Assembly (NCBI RefSeq): GCF_018390515.1
Contig: NZ_JAHBBK010000001.1
Location: forward strand, 744,001-808,000
Direction: 5' to 3'
Length of the DNA: 64,000 nucleotides
From: Mucilaginibacter sp. Bleaf8
GTDB lineage: Bacteria > Bacteroidota > Bacteroidia > Sphingobacteriales > Sphingobacteriaceae
Shown here: positions 40,806-51,134 of the stretch, piece after piece
How positions within the stretch are numbered: the first letter of the stretch is position 1
How the letters are laid out: each line of letters opens with the position of its first letter
The notes under the pieces: model-generated
The model's database searches: none
The model's input: only the letters and a program-made list of their open reading frames with translations
Told to the model about the DNA's origin: nothing
Program-made: the position numbers and the translations under genes

Positions 40806-42017
40806 ATGAATCTTCCGATATATTTAGATAACAATGCAACCACACCTATGGACCCACGGGTGCTGGAAGCTATGATTCCCTACTTTACGCAAAAATTTGG
40901 TAATGCGGCAAGCCGTAATCACCATTTTGGCTGGGTGGCCGAAGAAGGTGTTGATTACGCCCGCGAGCAGGTAGCCAAATTAATTGGTGCCAGCGAAAAG
41001 GAAATTATATTTACCTCAGGCGCAACCGAGTCAGACAACCTGGCTATTAAAGGTGTGTTTGAAATGTATAAAGACAAAGGTAACCACATCATCACTGCAG
41101 TTACCGAACATAAAGCGGTTTTAGACGCTTGTAAACATGTTGAAAAGTTAGGCGGCAAAGTAACCTACCTGCCGGTTAAGGAAGACGGTTTGGTTGATCT
41201 GGCTCAATTAGAAGCAGCCATGACACCTGAAACTATCCTGGTTTCGATCATGTACGGCAATAACGAGATCGGCGTAGTTCAGCCTGTTAAAGAAATTGCT
41301 GCTATTGCCCATAAGCATGGTGCCCTGTTCATGACAGACGCTACCCAGGCTGTAGGTAAAATCCCGGTAGATGTAAATGCCGATGGTATAGACCTGCTGG
41401 CTTTATCAGCTCATAAAATGTATGGCCCTAAAGGTGTAGGTGCTTTATATGTACGCCGTAAAGGACCACGTGTAAAAGTTACTGCTCAAATGGATGGTGG
41501 CGGTCATGAGCGCGGTATGCGTTCAGGCACATTGAACGTTCCGGGTATTGTTGGCTTGGGTAAAGCCTGCGAGTTGGCCTACAACGAAATGGCTTCTGAA
41601 GCAGCCCGCCTGTCAGCCCTGCGGGATAAACTTCAAAATGCGTTAACCGTGTTGGAAGAAAGCTATGTAAATGGCAACCAGGAACACCGCCTGCCGCATG
41701 TAGCTAACATCTCATTCAAATATGTTGAGGGCGAAGGTTTGATGATGGCTATGAAAGATCTGGCTGTATCATCAGGTTCAGCTTGTACTTCAGCTTCTTT
41801 AGAGCCTTCTTACGTACTGAAGAGCTTAGGCTTGTCAGATGATTTGGCACACTCTTCTATCCGGTTTGGCTTGGGCCGTTTCACTACCGAAGAGGAAGTT
41901 GATTACGCTATCGAAGTAACTAAAAAAGCGGTTACCCACCTGCGCGAACTTTCACCACTTTGGGAAATGTTTAAAGAAGGTATCGACCTGAACTCTATTG
42001 AGTGGGCTGAACACTAA
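40806..42017 (+). CDS. iscS: Cysteine desulfurase (IscS type)
   Basis: This 403-residue PLP enzyme takes sulfur from cysteine as a persulfide for iron-sulfur cluster assembly. The start [19 protein letters not shown], the PLP lysine Lys204 ([16 protein letters not shown]) and the active cysteine Cys327 in [14 protein letters not shown] are intact. It lies in front of iscU and iscA, giving a compact ISC locus without iscR, hscAB or fdx. The spacer to iscU contains a small hairpin and word-like repeats. Confidence 0.96.
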   Translation: MNLPIYLDNNATTPMDPRVLEAMIPYFTQKFGNAASRNHHFGWVAEEGVDYAREQVAKLIGASEKEIIFTSGATESDNLAIKGVFEMYKDKGNHIITAVTEHKAVLDACKHVEKLGGKVTYLPVKEDGLVDLAQLEAAMTPETILVSIMYGNNEIGVVQPVKEIAAIAHKHGALFMTDATQAVGKIPVDVNADGIDLLALSAHKMYGPKGVGALYVRRKGPRVKVTAQMDGGGHERGMRSGTLNVPGIVGLGKACELAYNEMASEAARLSALRDKLQNALTVLEESYVNGNQEHRLPHVANISFKYVEGEGLMMAMKDLAVSSGSACTSASLEPSYVLKSLGLSDDLAHSSIRFGLGRFTTEEEVDYAIEVTKKAVTHLRELSPLWEMFKEGIDLNSIEWAEH

Positions 42018-42151
42018 GAACTGATTTCGAAATTCGGATGTAAAATTTCGGATTTTAAAATTAGCGCAATGCTATAAATAAAGAATACCGGGTTGCCTGC
42101 CCAAAAACAGGCAACTCACAACTGATAACTGACAACAAAATACTTAAAGCT
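42018..42151. repeat. iscS-iscU spacer with word-like degenerate repeats and a hairpin
   Basis: The spacer starts with related words (TTTCGAAATTCGG, AAATTTCGGATTTT). It then holds a hairpin GTTGCCTG/CAGGCAAC (42092-42099, 42108-42115) and ends with a run of ACAACTGATAACTGACAAC type. Similar vocabulary occurs at 42690-42725, 55611-55645 and 19374-19464. These look like remnants of a dispersed intergenic repeat. Confidence 0.35.
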
Positions 42152-42565
42152 ATGGCTTATTCAGATAAAGTAATTGACCATTACACCAACCCGCGCAACG
42201 TGGGTACGTTAGACAAAAGCAGTACGCAAGTTGGTACTGGTTTAGTAGGTGCACCTGAGTGTGGCGACGTAATGCGTCTGCAAATTCAGGTAGATGAAAA
42301 TAATGTGATCACTGATGCTAAATTCAAAACCTTTGGTTGCGGTTCGGCTATCGCTTCTTCATCTCTGGCTACCGAATGGTTAAAAGGCAAAAGCATCGAC
42401 GAGGCTATCACTATCGATAACATGGACATTGTTGAAGAGCTGGCTCTGCCACCGGTAAAAATTCACTGCTCGGTATTAGCAGAGGACGCTATCAAAGCTG
42501 CCATTAACGACTATCGCGTTAAAAACGGCCTGGCTCCTATCGAACTGGAAAAATCACATCATTAA
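42152..42565 (+). CDS. iscU: Iron-sulfur cluster scaffold IscU
   Basis: This 137-residue scaffold on which [2Fe-2S] and [4Fe-4S] clusters are built has the three conserved cysteines Cys37 (GAPECGD), Cys63 (FGCGSAIASSS) and Cys106 (KIHCSVLAEDA), with Asp39 and His105. The LPPVKxHCS chaperone-binding motif is present (LPPVKIHCS), although hscA is not in the window. It accepts sulfur from IscS encoded just upstream. Confidence 0.97.
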   Translation: MAYSDKVIDHYTNPRNVGTLDKSSTQVGTGLVGAPECGDVMRLQIQVDENNVITDAKFKTFGCGSAIASSSLATEWLKGKSIDEAITIDNMDIVEELALPPVKIHCSVLAEDAIKAAINDYRVKNGLAPIELEKSHH

Positions 42566-42573
42566 TTTGTAAA

Positions 42574-42633
42574 AACAAAAGCTAAAAGTCCGGATTGCGA
42601 CAATTTGTCTCATCCGGATTTTTGGCTTTTGTT
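42574..42633 (+). terminator. Hairpin after iscU
   Basis: 22-base arms (42574-42595 and 42612-42633; core TCCGGAT/ATCCGGA) pair with two G-U wobbles and are followed by TTGTTAC after a T-rich right arm. It probably separates iscSU from iscA, which has its own -7 box just downstream. Confidence 0.7.
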
Positions 42634-42642
42634 TTGTTACTA

Positions 42643-42650
42643 TATATTTG
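42643..42650 (+). promoter_or_regulatory. Predicted -7 element TATATTTG for iscA
   Basis: Exact TAnnTTTG directly after the iscU terminator and 77 bases before the iscA ATG, giving a leader of about 70 bases. Confidence 0.45.
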
Positions 42651-42689
42651 CATCAGGTTGTTAAGAATAAGACTAAATAACACAGTCCG

Positions 42690-42725
42690 CTCTTAATTCC
42701 TGATTCTAAATTCTTGATTCTAATA
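42690..42725. repeat. Word-like direct repeats before iscA
   Basis: The word TGATTCTAA occurs at 42701-42709 and 42715-42723, within a stretch built from TTCTTAATTCC-type words. It resembles degenerate intergenic repeats seen elsewhere in the window. Confidence 0.35.
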
Positions 42726-42727
42726 CT

Positions 42728-43054
42728 ATGGTAACCGTAACAGATAAAGCAAAAGAAAAAATTGAACACCTGATACAGGACGCACAACTGGATGCTTCTT
42801 ACTTTTTGCGGGTGTCGGTTCAGGGTGGCGGTTGTTCGGGCTTGTCATACAATCTGGACTTTGATAACGAAGAGAAAAAAGGTGACCAGTTTTTTGAAGA
42901 CAAAGGTGTACGCATGGCACTGGATATGAAATCTTTCCTGTATCTGGCCGGTACTGAGCTCGATTTTTCTGACGGCTTAAATGGTAAAGGCTTTAACTTC
43001 CATAACCCCAACGCCAGCCGTACCTGCGGTTGTGGTGAAAGTTTCTCGGTATAA
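42728..43054 (+). CDS. iscA: HesB/IscA-type iron-sulfur carrier
   Basis: This 108-residue A-type carrier delivers clusters to target proteins. The three ligand cysteines are Cys36 (GGGCSGLSY) and Cys100/Cys102 in the C-terminal TCGCGESFSV. The length and motif are standard. It follows iscU but has its own promoter box. It ends at a strong terminator. Confidence 0.95.
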   Translation: MVTVTDKAKEKIEHLIQDAQLDASYFLRVSVQGGGCSGLSYNLDFDNEEKKGDQFFEDKGVRMALDMKSFLYLAGTELDFSDGLNGKGFNFHNPNASRTCGCGESFSV

Positions 43055-43077
43055 TTTCTATTACAAATATGATATTC

Positions 43078-43103
43078 AAAGGCGCTTATAAAGCGCCTTT
43101 TTT
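43078..43103 (+). terminator. Intrinsic terminator of iscA
   Basis: 10-base arms AAAGGCGCTT/AAGCGCCTTT with an ATA loop, followed by TTTATT. Confidence 0.85.
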
Positions 43104-43123
43104 ATTGTTTGGCAATTAGATTG

Positions 43124-43131
43124 TACATTTG
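43124..43131 (+). promoter_or_regulatory. Predicted -7 element TACATTTG upstream of the acyl-CoA synthetase
   Basis: Exact TAnnTTTG, with a TTG at 43105-43107 16 bases upstream. It lies 131 bases before the ATG at 43263, so the leader would be unusually long. Confidence 0.4.
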
Positions 43132-43262
43132 CGCCCTAATTTATTAAACGCTAATGTGCAATACCCATGCTTTACTGCAAACAATTAACGCTCAGCGTGC
43201 TTTTTGTTTATTATAGTAAATAGCATAAGTTTGTTAATTATAAGCCAAAAAATTTAAACTTG

Positions 43263-45176
43263 ATGACTACTGCCAACAAACCAACCACGGTTCCTGCCTT
43301 GATACGCCATGTGGTTGCCCATATACATCCTGATACACATACTTTCCTTTCACACAAAGTAAAAGATAGCTGGGTAGACATCTCCTACCGGGAGGTGATC
43401 GAGAAAGTCGATGCTATATCAGCCTGGTTCCTGAACATGGGTATACAAAAAGGCGACCGGCTGGCTCTGGTCATTGAAAATGGCCCGGAATATATTTATT
43501 TTGATCAGGCCTTGCAGCAGATTGGCGCCATTAATGCATCCATCTACCCTACCCTTACCGAAGCCGAAACTGAATATATCCTTAACGATTCTGGCGCTAA
43601 AGCCATATTGGTAGGCAATCCTTTTTTATTGCGTAAAGTGTTGAAAGTAGCCAACAATTGCTCCTCATTACTCCGCATTATTCCGGTGTTTGACGATTAC
43701 GAGAAATATACCGAAAAGGTAAAACTCAATGCTGGTGTTATCAGCTTTGATAAATTGATTGAGGAAGGAAGCACGCTTATTACACAATATGCTGGAGCTA
43801 TTAACGCCTCACGTGAATCCATCCTCCCGTCTGACATTTCTTGCCTTATCTATACATCGGGTACAACAGGTACACCAAAGGGTGTGATGCTTACGCACAG
43901 CAATCTTGTGCAAACGGTATGGGCCGGTCTAAAACAGACATCTATTGTAGACAAAAATGATAGCTTCCTGTCATTCCTGCCGCTGTCGCACGTATTTGAG
44001 CGCGCAGCTACTTATTATATCTGTTTAGGTGCAGGTTGTAAAATTGCCTTTGCCCAAAGCCTGGAACTGCTGGCCCGTAACATGACCGAAGTTAGGCCAA
44101 CCATCATGAACTGCGTACCACGCTTGTTGGAACGCATACATGATAAGGCTATGAAAAACGGCACCACGGCAGGTGGTATGAAAACGTCTATCTTTTTGTG
44201 GGCGTTTAAAATTGGCAAGCAATACCGCGAAAAGCGTGAGCAGGGTAAAAATCCGGGATTGATACTCAGTCAGCAATACAAGCTGGCAGATAAATTAGTA
44301 TTCAGTAAAATCAAAGAAAAGACCGGCGGACGCTTAAAGTTCCTTATTTCGGGCGGCGGTGCGCTACCTAAAAACGTAGGCGAATTTTTTGGCAATGTCG
44401 GTATACCGGTTTTAGAAGGTTATGGTTTAACCGAAACTACCGGTCCGGTGTGCGTTACCGAATTCGATCGCCAGGTGTATGGTACTGCCGGTCGTATTTT
44501 ACCCGGTACCGAGATTGCCATTCAAAACATTGATACCCGTAAGATCTATACCATCCAATCGCATGAATCTTTTGATCCTAATTTGATTACAGAAGAAGGC
44601 GAAATTATTATGCGTGGTGTAGCGGTAATGAAAGGCTATTGGAACAAGCCCGAAGAAACCGCTACCGCTATTGATGCCGACGGTTGGTTTCACAGCGGTG
44701 ATATAGGTCGCTTCTACAAAGGCTACCTGCAAATTACCGACCGCCTGAAGAATATGCTGGTTAATGCTTTTGGCAAAAACATATATCCTACTCCGGTCGA
44801 AAACACCTATCTCAAAAGTCCTAAAATAGAACAGATATTTTTAGTGGGCGACCGCCGTGAGTATGTAACGGCCATCATTGTTCCGCCAAAAGAACTGCTG
44901 CAGGAAACATTTGGGCTGGATGAGGCCTGGTTTGAAAAGCCTGAAGCTTTTGTAGACGACAAGCAGATCATCGACTGGATTAATCAGGACTTACGCAAGT
45001 TAAGCAATGAGCTGGCTAAGTTTGAACGTATCAAAAATTTCAAGGTAAAACGCAACCCGTTCAGTATGGAAGAAGGCGAAATGACCGTAACCCTAAAAGC
45101 CAAACGCAAAGTGATTGAAAAGAAATACGCTCAAGCTATTGATGAGATGTACATGCAGGAGGTAGATGCTGACTAA
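43263..45176 (+). CDS. AMP-dependent long-chain acyl-CoA synthetase
   Basis: This 637-residue ligase activates a fatty acid through an acyl-adenylate to acyl-CoA. The P-loop motif CLIYTSGTTGTPKGVMLTHS (about 196-215), the A5 motif YGLTETTGPV (about 386-395) and GWFHSGDIG (about 475-483) with the C-terminal lysine-bearing domain are intact. It resembles FAA1/FadD15-type synthetases. It is membrane-associated in function but has no transmembrane helix. The ATG at 43263 is preferred over the adjoining TTG at 43260. Role: fatty acid uptake or recycling. Confidence 0.93.
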   Translation: MTTANKPTTVPALIRHVVAHIHPDTHTFLSHKVKDSWVDISYREVIEKVDAISAWFLNMGIQKGDRLALVIENGPEYIYFDQALQQIGAINASIYPTLTEAETEYILNDSGAKAILVGNPFLLRKVLKVANNCSSLLRIIPVFDDYEKYTEKVKLNAGVISFDKLIEEGSTLITQYAGAINASRESILPSDISCLIYTSGTTGTPKGVMLTHSNLVQTVWAGLKQTSIVDKNDSFLSFLPLSHVFERAATYYICLGAGCKIAFAQSLELLARNMTEVRPTIMNCVPRLLERIHDKAMKNGTTAGGMKTSIFLWAFKIGKQYREKREQGKNPGLILSQQYKLADKLVFSKIKEKTGGRLKFLISGGGALPKNVGEFFGNVGIPVLEGYGLTETTGPVCVTEFDRQVYGTAGRILPGTEIAIQNIDTRKIYTIQSHESFDPNLITEEGEIIMRGVAVMKGYWNKPEETATAIDADGWFHSGDIGRFYKGYLQITDRLKNMLVNAFGKNIYPTPVENTYLKSPKIEQIFLVGDRREYVTAIIVPPKELLQETFGLDEAWFEKPEAFVDDKQIIDWINQDLRKLSNELAKFERIKNFKVKRNPFSMEEGEMTVTLKAKRKVIEKKYAQAIDEMYMQEVDAD

Positions 45177-45220
45177 GTAGCTGCACCTAAATCTTCATTC
45201 AAAAGATTTCCGAAGACAGA

Positions 45221-45256
45221 ATAAAACCCGTCATTGCAAAACAGTGCGGGTTTTAT
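45221..45256. terminator. Bidirectional terminator
   Basis: Arms ATAAAACCCG/CGGGTTTTAT with an imperfect inner CATTG/CAGTG stem, between the converging acyl-CoA synthetase and the small minus-strand gene. Confidence 0.7.
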
Positions 45257-45280
45257 GTCTTAATATTCTTTTGTATGATA

Positions 45281-45655
45281 TTATGAACTGTGAAACTCGT
45301 CTATAACCTCAATTACACCAATTATATTTTCATTAAAAGTGTCTAACTCCTCAGCAGGTACCCATAATTCATTGTGTATAATCCCTCCGACATTCTTTAC
45401 GTCAAATTTTTTTAAGTACTCACTATTTACGTTAAAAGCAGTTACATATCCATAACCATAAGCAGGAACATTCCATTCCTTTGCTATTTGTATAGCATAT
45501 TCTTTGTTGGTTACTGGGTAAAAAATAGGCTGTTCAGGCAATCGTGGTGGAAAGCGCTTCCATCCAGAATCTTCAATTAATTTCAACTCAACCTGGTTAA
45601 CAGGCCTGTACAATACGGTTGTTTCCGGAATCATTACTTTATATTTTAAGTCCAA
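45281..45655 (-). CDS. Small ADP-ribosylation/crystallin J1-like protein
   Basis: A 124-residue soluble protein. Its motifs ETTVLYRPVNQVELKLI, WKRFPPRLPEQPIFYPV and GIIHNELWVPAEELDTFN match the small bacterial family often labelled ADP-ribosylation/crystallin J1. The LYRPV start and overall beta-rich pattern recall an ADP-ribosyltransferase-like fold, but no confirmed activity is known to me. The gene and its 155-base upstream region look more AT-rich than the neighbours, consistent with acquisition. No antitoxin-like partner is adjacent. Confidence 0.75.
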   Translation of the reverse strand: MDLKYKVMIPETTVLYRPVNQVELKLIEDSGWKRFPPRLPEQPIFYPVTNKEYAIQIAKEWNVPAYGYGYVTAFNVNSEYLKKFDVKNVGGIIHNELWVPAEELDTFNENIIGVIEVIDEFHSS

Positions 45656-45776
45656 TTATAAATAATAAAGCTATTTCAATAGAACATTTAAACAAATACA
45701 TTTTCACCTCTATATTATATTACTAGTAGCTATAGCTTATAAACTGTTCCGATCTTCATGGCTCACTAAAAATCCA

Positions 45777-45784
45777 TATCTTTG
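45777..45784 (+). promoter_or_regulatory. Predicted -7 element TATCTTTG for lysS
   Basis: Exact TAnnTTTG, 26 bases before the lysS ATG. No convincing -33 TTG. Confidence 0.5.
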
Positions 45785-45810
45785 CCTTTTATAAAATACC
45801 CTTTTTCATT

Positions 45811-47535
45811 ATGAGTATTGCAGCCTTATCGGAACAGGAAATATTGCGCCGCGAATCGTTACAACAATTGCGTGCGCTGGGCATTAACCCCTATCCTGCC
45901 GAAGCCTACCCGGTAAACGCCTGGGCTCAGGACATTATCCAAAACTTTAATACCGATCCCGAAAAATATAAGGAAGTAACCCTGGCTGGCAGAATCATGA
46001 CCCGTCGTATTATGGGTAATGCTTCTTTTGCCGAAATACAGGATACGACCGGCCGTATTCAGGTTTACATAAAGCGCGACGAGATTTGCCCCGGTGAGGA
46101 CAAAACTTTATACAATACCGTGTTTAAAAAACTGCTTGATATTGGCGATTACGTAGGTGTTAGAGGTTATGTATTTTTAACCCAAACCGGTGAAATTTCT
46201 GTACACGTTCACGAACTGAATGTACTGGCCAAATCGCTAAAACCACTACCCGTAGTTAAGCGCGATGATGACGGCAATATTTATGATGGTTTTACCGATC
46301 CTGAGCTGCGCTACCGCCAGCGCTATGTGGATTTAACGGTAAATCCTGAATACAAGCAGATCTTCATCAACCGTTCCAAAGTAATTAACACCATGCGTAA
46401 TTACTTTAACGGCCAAGGCTGGATGGAAGTGGAAACGCCTATCCTGCAGGCTGTACATGGTGGCGCGGCAGCACGTCCGTTCAACACCCACCACAACACG
46501 CTGGATATGCCGCTTTATTTGCGCATTGCCAATGAGTTGTACCTGAAAAGGCTGATCGTAGCCGGATTTGACGGCGTATACGAATTTGGTAAAATGTTCC
46601 GTAACGAGGGTATGGACCGTACGCACAACCCGGAGTTTACCGCCATGGAAATCTATGTAGCTTATAAAGACTACATCTGGATGATGGCCATGGTAGAGGA
46701 ATGTCTGGAAAAAGTTGCGGTTGCAGTACACGGTACCCCGGTGGTAAAGGTAGGCGAACATGAAATTAACTTTGCTGGTCCGTACGAGAAGCTATCTATG
46801 TACGATTCTATCCTGAAATATACCGGTATCGACGTATCACAAATGGATGAGGCACAACTGCGCCAAACCTGTCGCGACTTGGCCATTGAGGTTGACCAGA
46901 CTATGGGCAAAGGCAAACTGATTGATGAGATTTTCAGTGCCAAAGTAGAAGCCAGCCTGATACAGCCAACCTATATTACCGACTACCCTATCGAGATGAC
47001 GCCGCTCGCCAAAAAGCACCGTACTAAAGATGGCCTGGTAGAACGTTTTGAACTGTTTGTGAACGGCAAAGAGATTGCCAACGCCTACTCTGAACTTAAC
47101 GACCCTATCGATCAGCGTGAGCGTTTTGAAGAGCAGTTGTTACTGGCGGGTCGTGGCGACGAAGAAGCGATGGCGATGGACGACGACTTTTTACGTGCCC
47201 TGGAATATGGTATGCCGCCAACATCGGGCTTAGGTATTGGTATTGACCGTTTGGTGATGCTGATGACCAACCAAAGCACGATTCAGGAAGTATTGTTCTT
47301 CCCGCAAATGCGCCCTGAAAAGAAAGCCAAAGTGGTTACTATTGATGACTTTGTAAATATTGGCGTTCCTGCCGAGTGGGTTCCGGTTATCAACAAAATG
47401 GGCTTTAACACCGTTGAGGATTTGAAAGCTGCCAACCCTAACAAAGTATTTAACGACTTAGGCGGTATGCGCAAAAAGTTAAAACTGGACTTGCCTATTC
47501 CGACTAAAGAAAGCGTAATGGCTTGGTTTGCGTAA
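45811..47535 (+). CDS. lysS: Lysine--tRNA ligase, class II
   Basis: This 574-residue class II lysyl-tRNA synthetase has an N-terminal OB-fold anticodon-binding domain (about 60-150, [19 protein letters not shown]) and the class II core with motif 2 ([20 protein letters not shown], about 265-284) and motif 3 ([12 protein letters not shown], about 475-486). About 70 residues follow motif 3, including a helical [13 protein letters not shown] segment; this extension is usual for Bacteroidota and absent from the E. coli enzyme. It is cytosolic. Confidence 0.97.
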   Translation: MSIAALSEQEILRRESLQQLRALGINPYPAEAYPVNAWAQDIIQNFNTDPEKYKEVTLAGRIMTRRIMGNASFAEIQDTTGRIQVYIKRDEICPGEDKTLYNTVFKKLLDIGDYVGVRGYVFLTQTGEISVHVHELNVLAKSLKPLPVVKRDDDGNIYDGFTDPELRYRQRYVDLTVNPEYKQIFINRSKVINTMRNYFNGQGWMEVETPILQAVHGGAAARPFNTHHNTLDMPLYLRIANELYLKRLIVAGFDGVYEFGKMFRNEGMDRTHNPEFTAMEIYVAYKDYIWMMAMVEECLEKVAVAVHGTPVVKVGEHEINFAGPYEKLSMYDSILKYTGIDVSQMDEAQLRQTCRDLAIEVDQTMGKGKLIDEIFSAKVEASLIQPTYITDYPIEMTPLAKKHRTKDGLVERFELFVNGKEIANAYSELNDPIDQRERFEEQLLLAGRGDEEAMAMDDDFLRALEYGMPPTSGLGIGIDRLVMLMTNQSTIQEVLFFPQMRPEKKAKVVTIDDFVNIGVPAEWVPVINKMGFNTVEDLKAANPNKVFNDLGGMRKKLKLDLPIPTKESVMAWFA

Positions 47536-47559
47536 GCAACACAAACTTCAAATAATAGC

Positions 47560-47591
47560 AAAGGGCATCTTTTACGTAAAAGATGCCCTTT
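47560..47591. terminator. Bidirectional terminator between lysS and mutS
   Basis: A 32-base perfect palindrome (arms 47560-47575 and 47576-47591; core GGGCATCTTTTAC) with flanking A/T runs. Confidence 0.8.
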
Positions 47592-47606
47592 TGTCTTGTT
47601 AATGAT

Positions 47607-50222
47607 TTATCCCTTGATCAAACGCTGTATTTCGTCCAGCTTCATCAGCGCTTCAACCGGGGTAAGGGTATTTACGTCCAGGTTGTTCAGCATATCACGA
47701 ATCTTGACCAGCACCGGATCATCAATCGAGAACATTTGCAATTGCATAGCCTGCTTCTGTACTTTTTTGATGCTCTCTTTTATATTCTCGCCACCGGTAC
47801 GCTCGGCTTCCAGCTTCTTTAATATCTCATTAGCACGGGCTAATACCTTAGGCGGCATACCCGCCAGTTTTGCCACGTGTATACCAAAACTATGCTCGCT
47901 GCCACCAGGCACCAACTTACGCAAAAAGATGATCTGGTTACCTATCTCCTTTACGGTAACATTATAGTTTTTAATCCGGTTAAAAGAGTTGCTTAATTCG
48001 TTCAACTCATGGTAGTGTGTAGCGAACAGCGTTTTGGCTTTGGCCGATGGGTGATTATGCAGATACTCGGCAATAGCCCAGGCAATGGAAATACCATCAT
48101 AAGTACTGGTACCCCGGCCAATCTCATCCAATAAGATCAAGCTACGGTTGCTCAGGTTGTTGAGGATGCTGGCCGTTTCGTTCATTTCCACCATAAAGGT
48201 CGATTCGCCCGACGATAAGTTGTCTGATGCACCTACACGGGTAAATATCTTATCAACCAAACCAATTTGTGCCTGCTTGGCCGGTACAAAACAACCCATC
48301 TGCGCCATCAGTACAATTAAGCCGGTTTGCCGTAACAGGGCCGATTTACCTGCCATGTTGGGGCCGGTAATGATGATAATCTGCTGGCTTTCCGAATCCA
48401 AGTAAACATCATTAGTGATGTACTCTTCGCCCAGCGGAAGGTTCTTTTCAATTACCGGATGCCGGCCGCCTTTAATATCCAGCAGTAAACTATCATTAAT
48501 TTGCGGTTTTACGTAGTAATTCTTTATTGATATGGTAGCAAAATTGAGCAGCACATCCAGGCGGGCTATCAGCTGTGCATTAAGCTGTATGGGTTTAATG
48601 TATTCTGCTAAAGCATATACCAAATCATTATACAACTGTGTTTCTAAGGCTAATATTTTTTCTTCCGCACCTAAAATCTGTTCCTCATATTCTTTAAGCT
48701 CGGGTGTAATATAGCGCTCGGCGTTAACCAGGGTTTGCTTACGTATCCAGTCGGTAGGCACTTTATCACGGTGCGAATGCGTAACCTCCAGGTAGTAACC
48801 AAATACGTTATTGAAAGCCACTTTAAGCGATGGTATGCCTGTTTGCTCTGCTTCACGTTTCTGTATCTCCAACAAGTAACCTTTACCACCGAAAGCTATC
48901 TTGCGCAGCCGGTCCAGCTCGTCATGAATACCCTCGGCCATAACGCCGCCCTTTACAAGTTGTACCGGCGGTTCGGCATTCAACTCGCGACCAATTTTTT
49001 CGCAGATGTATTCGCACTGGTTAAGCTGACTGCCTATTGCACGCAACGCTTCACTCTTTGCGGCCTCACCTTCACACATCATTTTGATGTTGCCGATGGC
49101 TTGTAAAGCTTTACGCAACTGGCAAACCTCGCGCGGATTGGCCTTTTGCAAACCTATCTTACTGATCAGCCTTTCCAAATCGCCCACCTGCCTTATGCAG
49201 GCTTGCATTTCATTGCGCAGGTCTTCATGTTCTATCAGGTGCTCCACTACATTCAGGCGGTCATGAATGGGCTTCAACTCTTTCAACGGCATCACTATCC
49301 AGCGCCTAAGCAGGCGCGCGCCCATTGGTGAGCAGGTATGATCCAGTACATCAACCAGGGTGAGGGCGTTCTCATTGGCAGAGCCTACCAATTCCAGGTT
49401 GCGTATGCTAAAACGGTCGAGCCACAGGTAGCGGTCTTCCTCTATCCTGCTGATGGCGCTGATGTGTTGCAGGTTACGGTGTTCCGTTTCATTAAGGTAA
49501 TGCAGCGTTACCCCGGCTGCTACAACACCCAAGCTAAGCTTTTCGATACCAAAGCCTTTGAGCGATTTTACGCCGAAATGCTTAAGTAGTGTTTCCTGCG
49601 CATAGTCACCGCCATAAGGCCATTCATCAAGTGTATAGGTATAATAGCGATCGCCAAAATGCTCAATAAAATCCTGCTTGCAGCTTTTAGGGTAAATGAC
49701 TTCGCTCGGGCTGAACGACTGCAGCAGCTTATCTACATAACCAGCGTTGCCCTGTGCTGTCAGGAACTCCCCCGTCGATACATCAATGAGGGCAATACCT
49801 ATACTGTTTTTTTCGAAGTATAATGATGCCAGGTAATTATTACTTTTTTGCTGCAGGATGTTATCATTCACGGCAACACCAGGTGTAACCAGTTCCGTTA
49901 CGCCGCGCTTTACAATGGTTTTAGTGGTTTTAGGATCTTCGAGCTGATCACAAATAGCCACGCGCTGACCGGCACGTACCAGTTTGGGCAGGTAGGTTTC
50001 GAGCGAGTGGTGCGGAAAACCCGCCAGCTCAATGTGCGAAGCCGAACCATTGGCCCGTTTGGTTAACACAATGCCCAGTATACCAGCCGTTTTCACGGCA
50101 TCTTCACCAAATGTTTCGTAAAAGTCGCCCACGCGAAACAGCAGTAAGGCACCCGGATATTTGGCCTTAATCTGGTTATACTGCTGCATCAGCGGCGTTT
50201 CTTTAGTAGCGGTCTTGCCCAA
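47607..50222 (-). CDS. mutS: DNA mismatch repair protein MutS
   Basis: This 871-residue mismatch sensor has the mismatch-binding Phe-x-Glu motif in [14 protein letters not shown] (about 29-42), the lever/clamp domains, and the ABC-type ATPase with Walker [15 protein letters not shown] (about 620) and Walker [17 protein letters not shown] (about 690). The start is taken as TTG at 50222 because the family N-terminus [18 protein letters not shown] needs residues upstream of the next in-frame ATG (50189). It is monocistronic. Confidence 0.95.
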   Translation of the reverse strand: MGKTATKETPLMQQYNQIKAKYPGALLLFRVGDFYETFGEDAVKTAGILGIVLTKRANGSASHIELAGFPHHSLETYLPKLVRAGQRVAICDQLEDPKTTKTIVKRGVTELVTPGVAVNDNILQQKSNNYLASLYFEKNSIGIALIDVSTGEFLTAQGNAGYVDKLLQSFSPSEVIYPKSCKQDFIEHFGDRYYTYTLDEWPYGGDYAQETLLKHFGVKSLKGFGIEKLSLGVVAAGVTLHYLNETEHRNLQHISAISRIEEDRYLWLDRFSIRNLELVGSANENALTLVDVLDHTCSPMGARLLRRWIVMPLKELKPIHDRLNVVEHLIEHEDLRNEMQACIRQVGDLERLISKIGLQKANPREVCQLRKALQAIGNIKMMCEGEAAKSEALRAIGSQLNQCEYICEKIGRELNAEPPVQLVKGGVMAEGIHDELDRLRKIAFGGKGYLLEIQKREAEQTGIPSLKVAFNNVFGYYLEVTHSHRDKVPTDWIRKQTLVNAERYITPELKEYEEQILGAEEKILALETQLYNDLVYALAEYIKPIQLNAQLIARLDVLLNFATISIKNYYVKPQINDSLLLDIKGGRHPVIEKNLPLGEEYITNDVYLDSESQQIIIITGPNMAGKSALLRQTGLIVLMAQMGCFVPAKQAQIGLVDKIFTRVGASDNLSSGESTFMVEMNETASILNNLSNRSLILLDEIGRGTSTYDGISIAWAIAEYLHNHPSAKAKTLFATHYHELNELSNSFNRIKNYNVTVKEIGNQIIFLRKLVPGGSEHSFGIHVAKLAGMPPKVLARANEILKKLEAERTGGENIKESIKKVQKQAMQLQMFSIDDPVLVKIRDMLNNLDVNTLTPVEALMKLDEIQRLIKG

Positions 50223-50511
50223 GCGTTATCCTTTTTTTGTTAAAGGTGTAAATTTAAGCGTTTAACAAGCATTTAAGGGGTTATGTTGAAAATTTACTAC
50301 CGCGAGAAGTGTGGGGTGCGGAGATTATGGAGTGGAAATAGGCGCAAGATGTATTACCGCCCTCCATTATACAGAACAGGTTTAATTCTATTCAATAGAA
50401 GCTTACTATGAAAGTATGGCTACACAAATTTTTGCAATTAGCTTCTTACTGCTGACATAGGGTTGTCACTACGCTGCCTTTTCTTTGCTTCCAGAACAAA
50501 CAACCAACATT

Positions 50512-51021
50512 ATGCAAACAGCAGATACCATCACTCCGAACAACAGCGTAATAACGCCCGAACAACTTTTTACACACTGGCAGGAACATCGCCGGCTTAC
50601 CCGTAAAGTTATTGCCGCCTATCCTGATGAGCATTTCTTCACTTACGCCATTGGCGGCATGCGCCCGTTCGCGCATCTGCTTTTGGAAATTACAGATTTG
50701 GCCGAAGCTGGTATACAAGGTATTGTAACCGGAAAATGGAAATCTCTGCAGGAACTATCGCACGTGAGTGGCAACCATCCGCAAGATAAAGCGGCTTTCT
50801 TGAAATGGTGGGATGAGGTAACGGAATTGATTGATAAGCTGAGCCCGCAGATAGACATCCATCGTTTTTCGGAAAAAATACGCGCTTTTGGAATGTATGA
50901 AGGCACCGTATGTAGCACCCTGCTTTATTTAATAGATAATGAAATACATCACCGCGGGCAAGCCTATGTATACCTGCGTTCGCTCGGTATTGAACCACCC
51001 GCATTCTGGGATCGTTCATAA
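50512..51021 (+). CDS. DinB-family four-helix protein
   Basis: This 169-residue protein of the DinB/YfiT-like metalloenzyme superfamily has the TPEQLFTHWQEHRRLTRKV start, a metal-ligand histidine in RPFAHLLLEI and the C-terminal DNEIHHRGQAYVYLRSLG motif that carries the other His ligands. Members act as thiol transferases or have unknown roles. The ATG at 50512 is preferred to the TTG at 50485. It is cytosolic and monocistronic. Confidence 0.92.
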   Translation: MQTADTITPNNSVITPEQLFTHWQEHRRLTRKVIAAYPDEHFFTYAIGGMRPFAHLLLEITDLAEAGIQGIVTGKWKSLQELSHVSGNHPQDKAAFLKWWDEVTELIDKLSPQIDIHRFSEKIRAFGMYEGTVCSTLLYLIDNEIHHRGQAYVYLRSLGIEPPAFWDRS

Positions 51022-51041
51022 ACAGAAGCTATATTGTTAGT

Positions 51042-51090
51042 ATAATAATCCCGGATGACGGCTATTCAAAGCCTGCATCCGGGATATTAT
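51042..51090. terminator. Hairpin between dinB-like gene and MFS gene
   Basis: Arms ATCCCGGATG/CATCCGGGAT (51048-51057, 51076-51085), extended by ATAAT/ATTAT and an inner GGC/GCC pair. Confidence 0.65.
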
Positions 51091-51134
51091 TTATATAAGG
51101 TTCCTAATCTCATATATTGATCACCCTTTTCTCC

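Noticed and set aside
47596..47967. Plus-strand frames within mutS and opposite it
   Set aside because: They are shadows of the MutS reading frame without start signals or family features.
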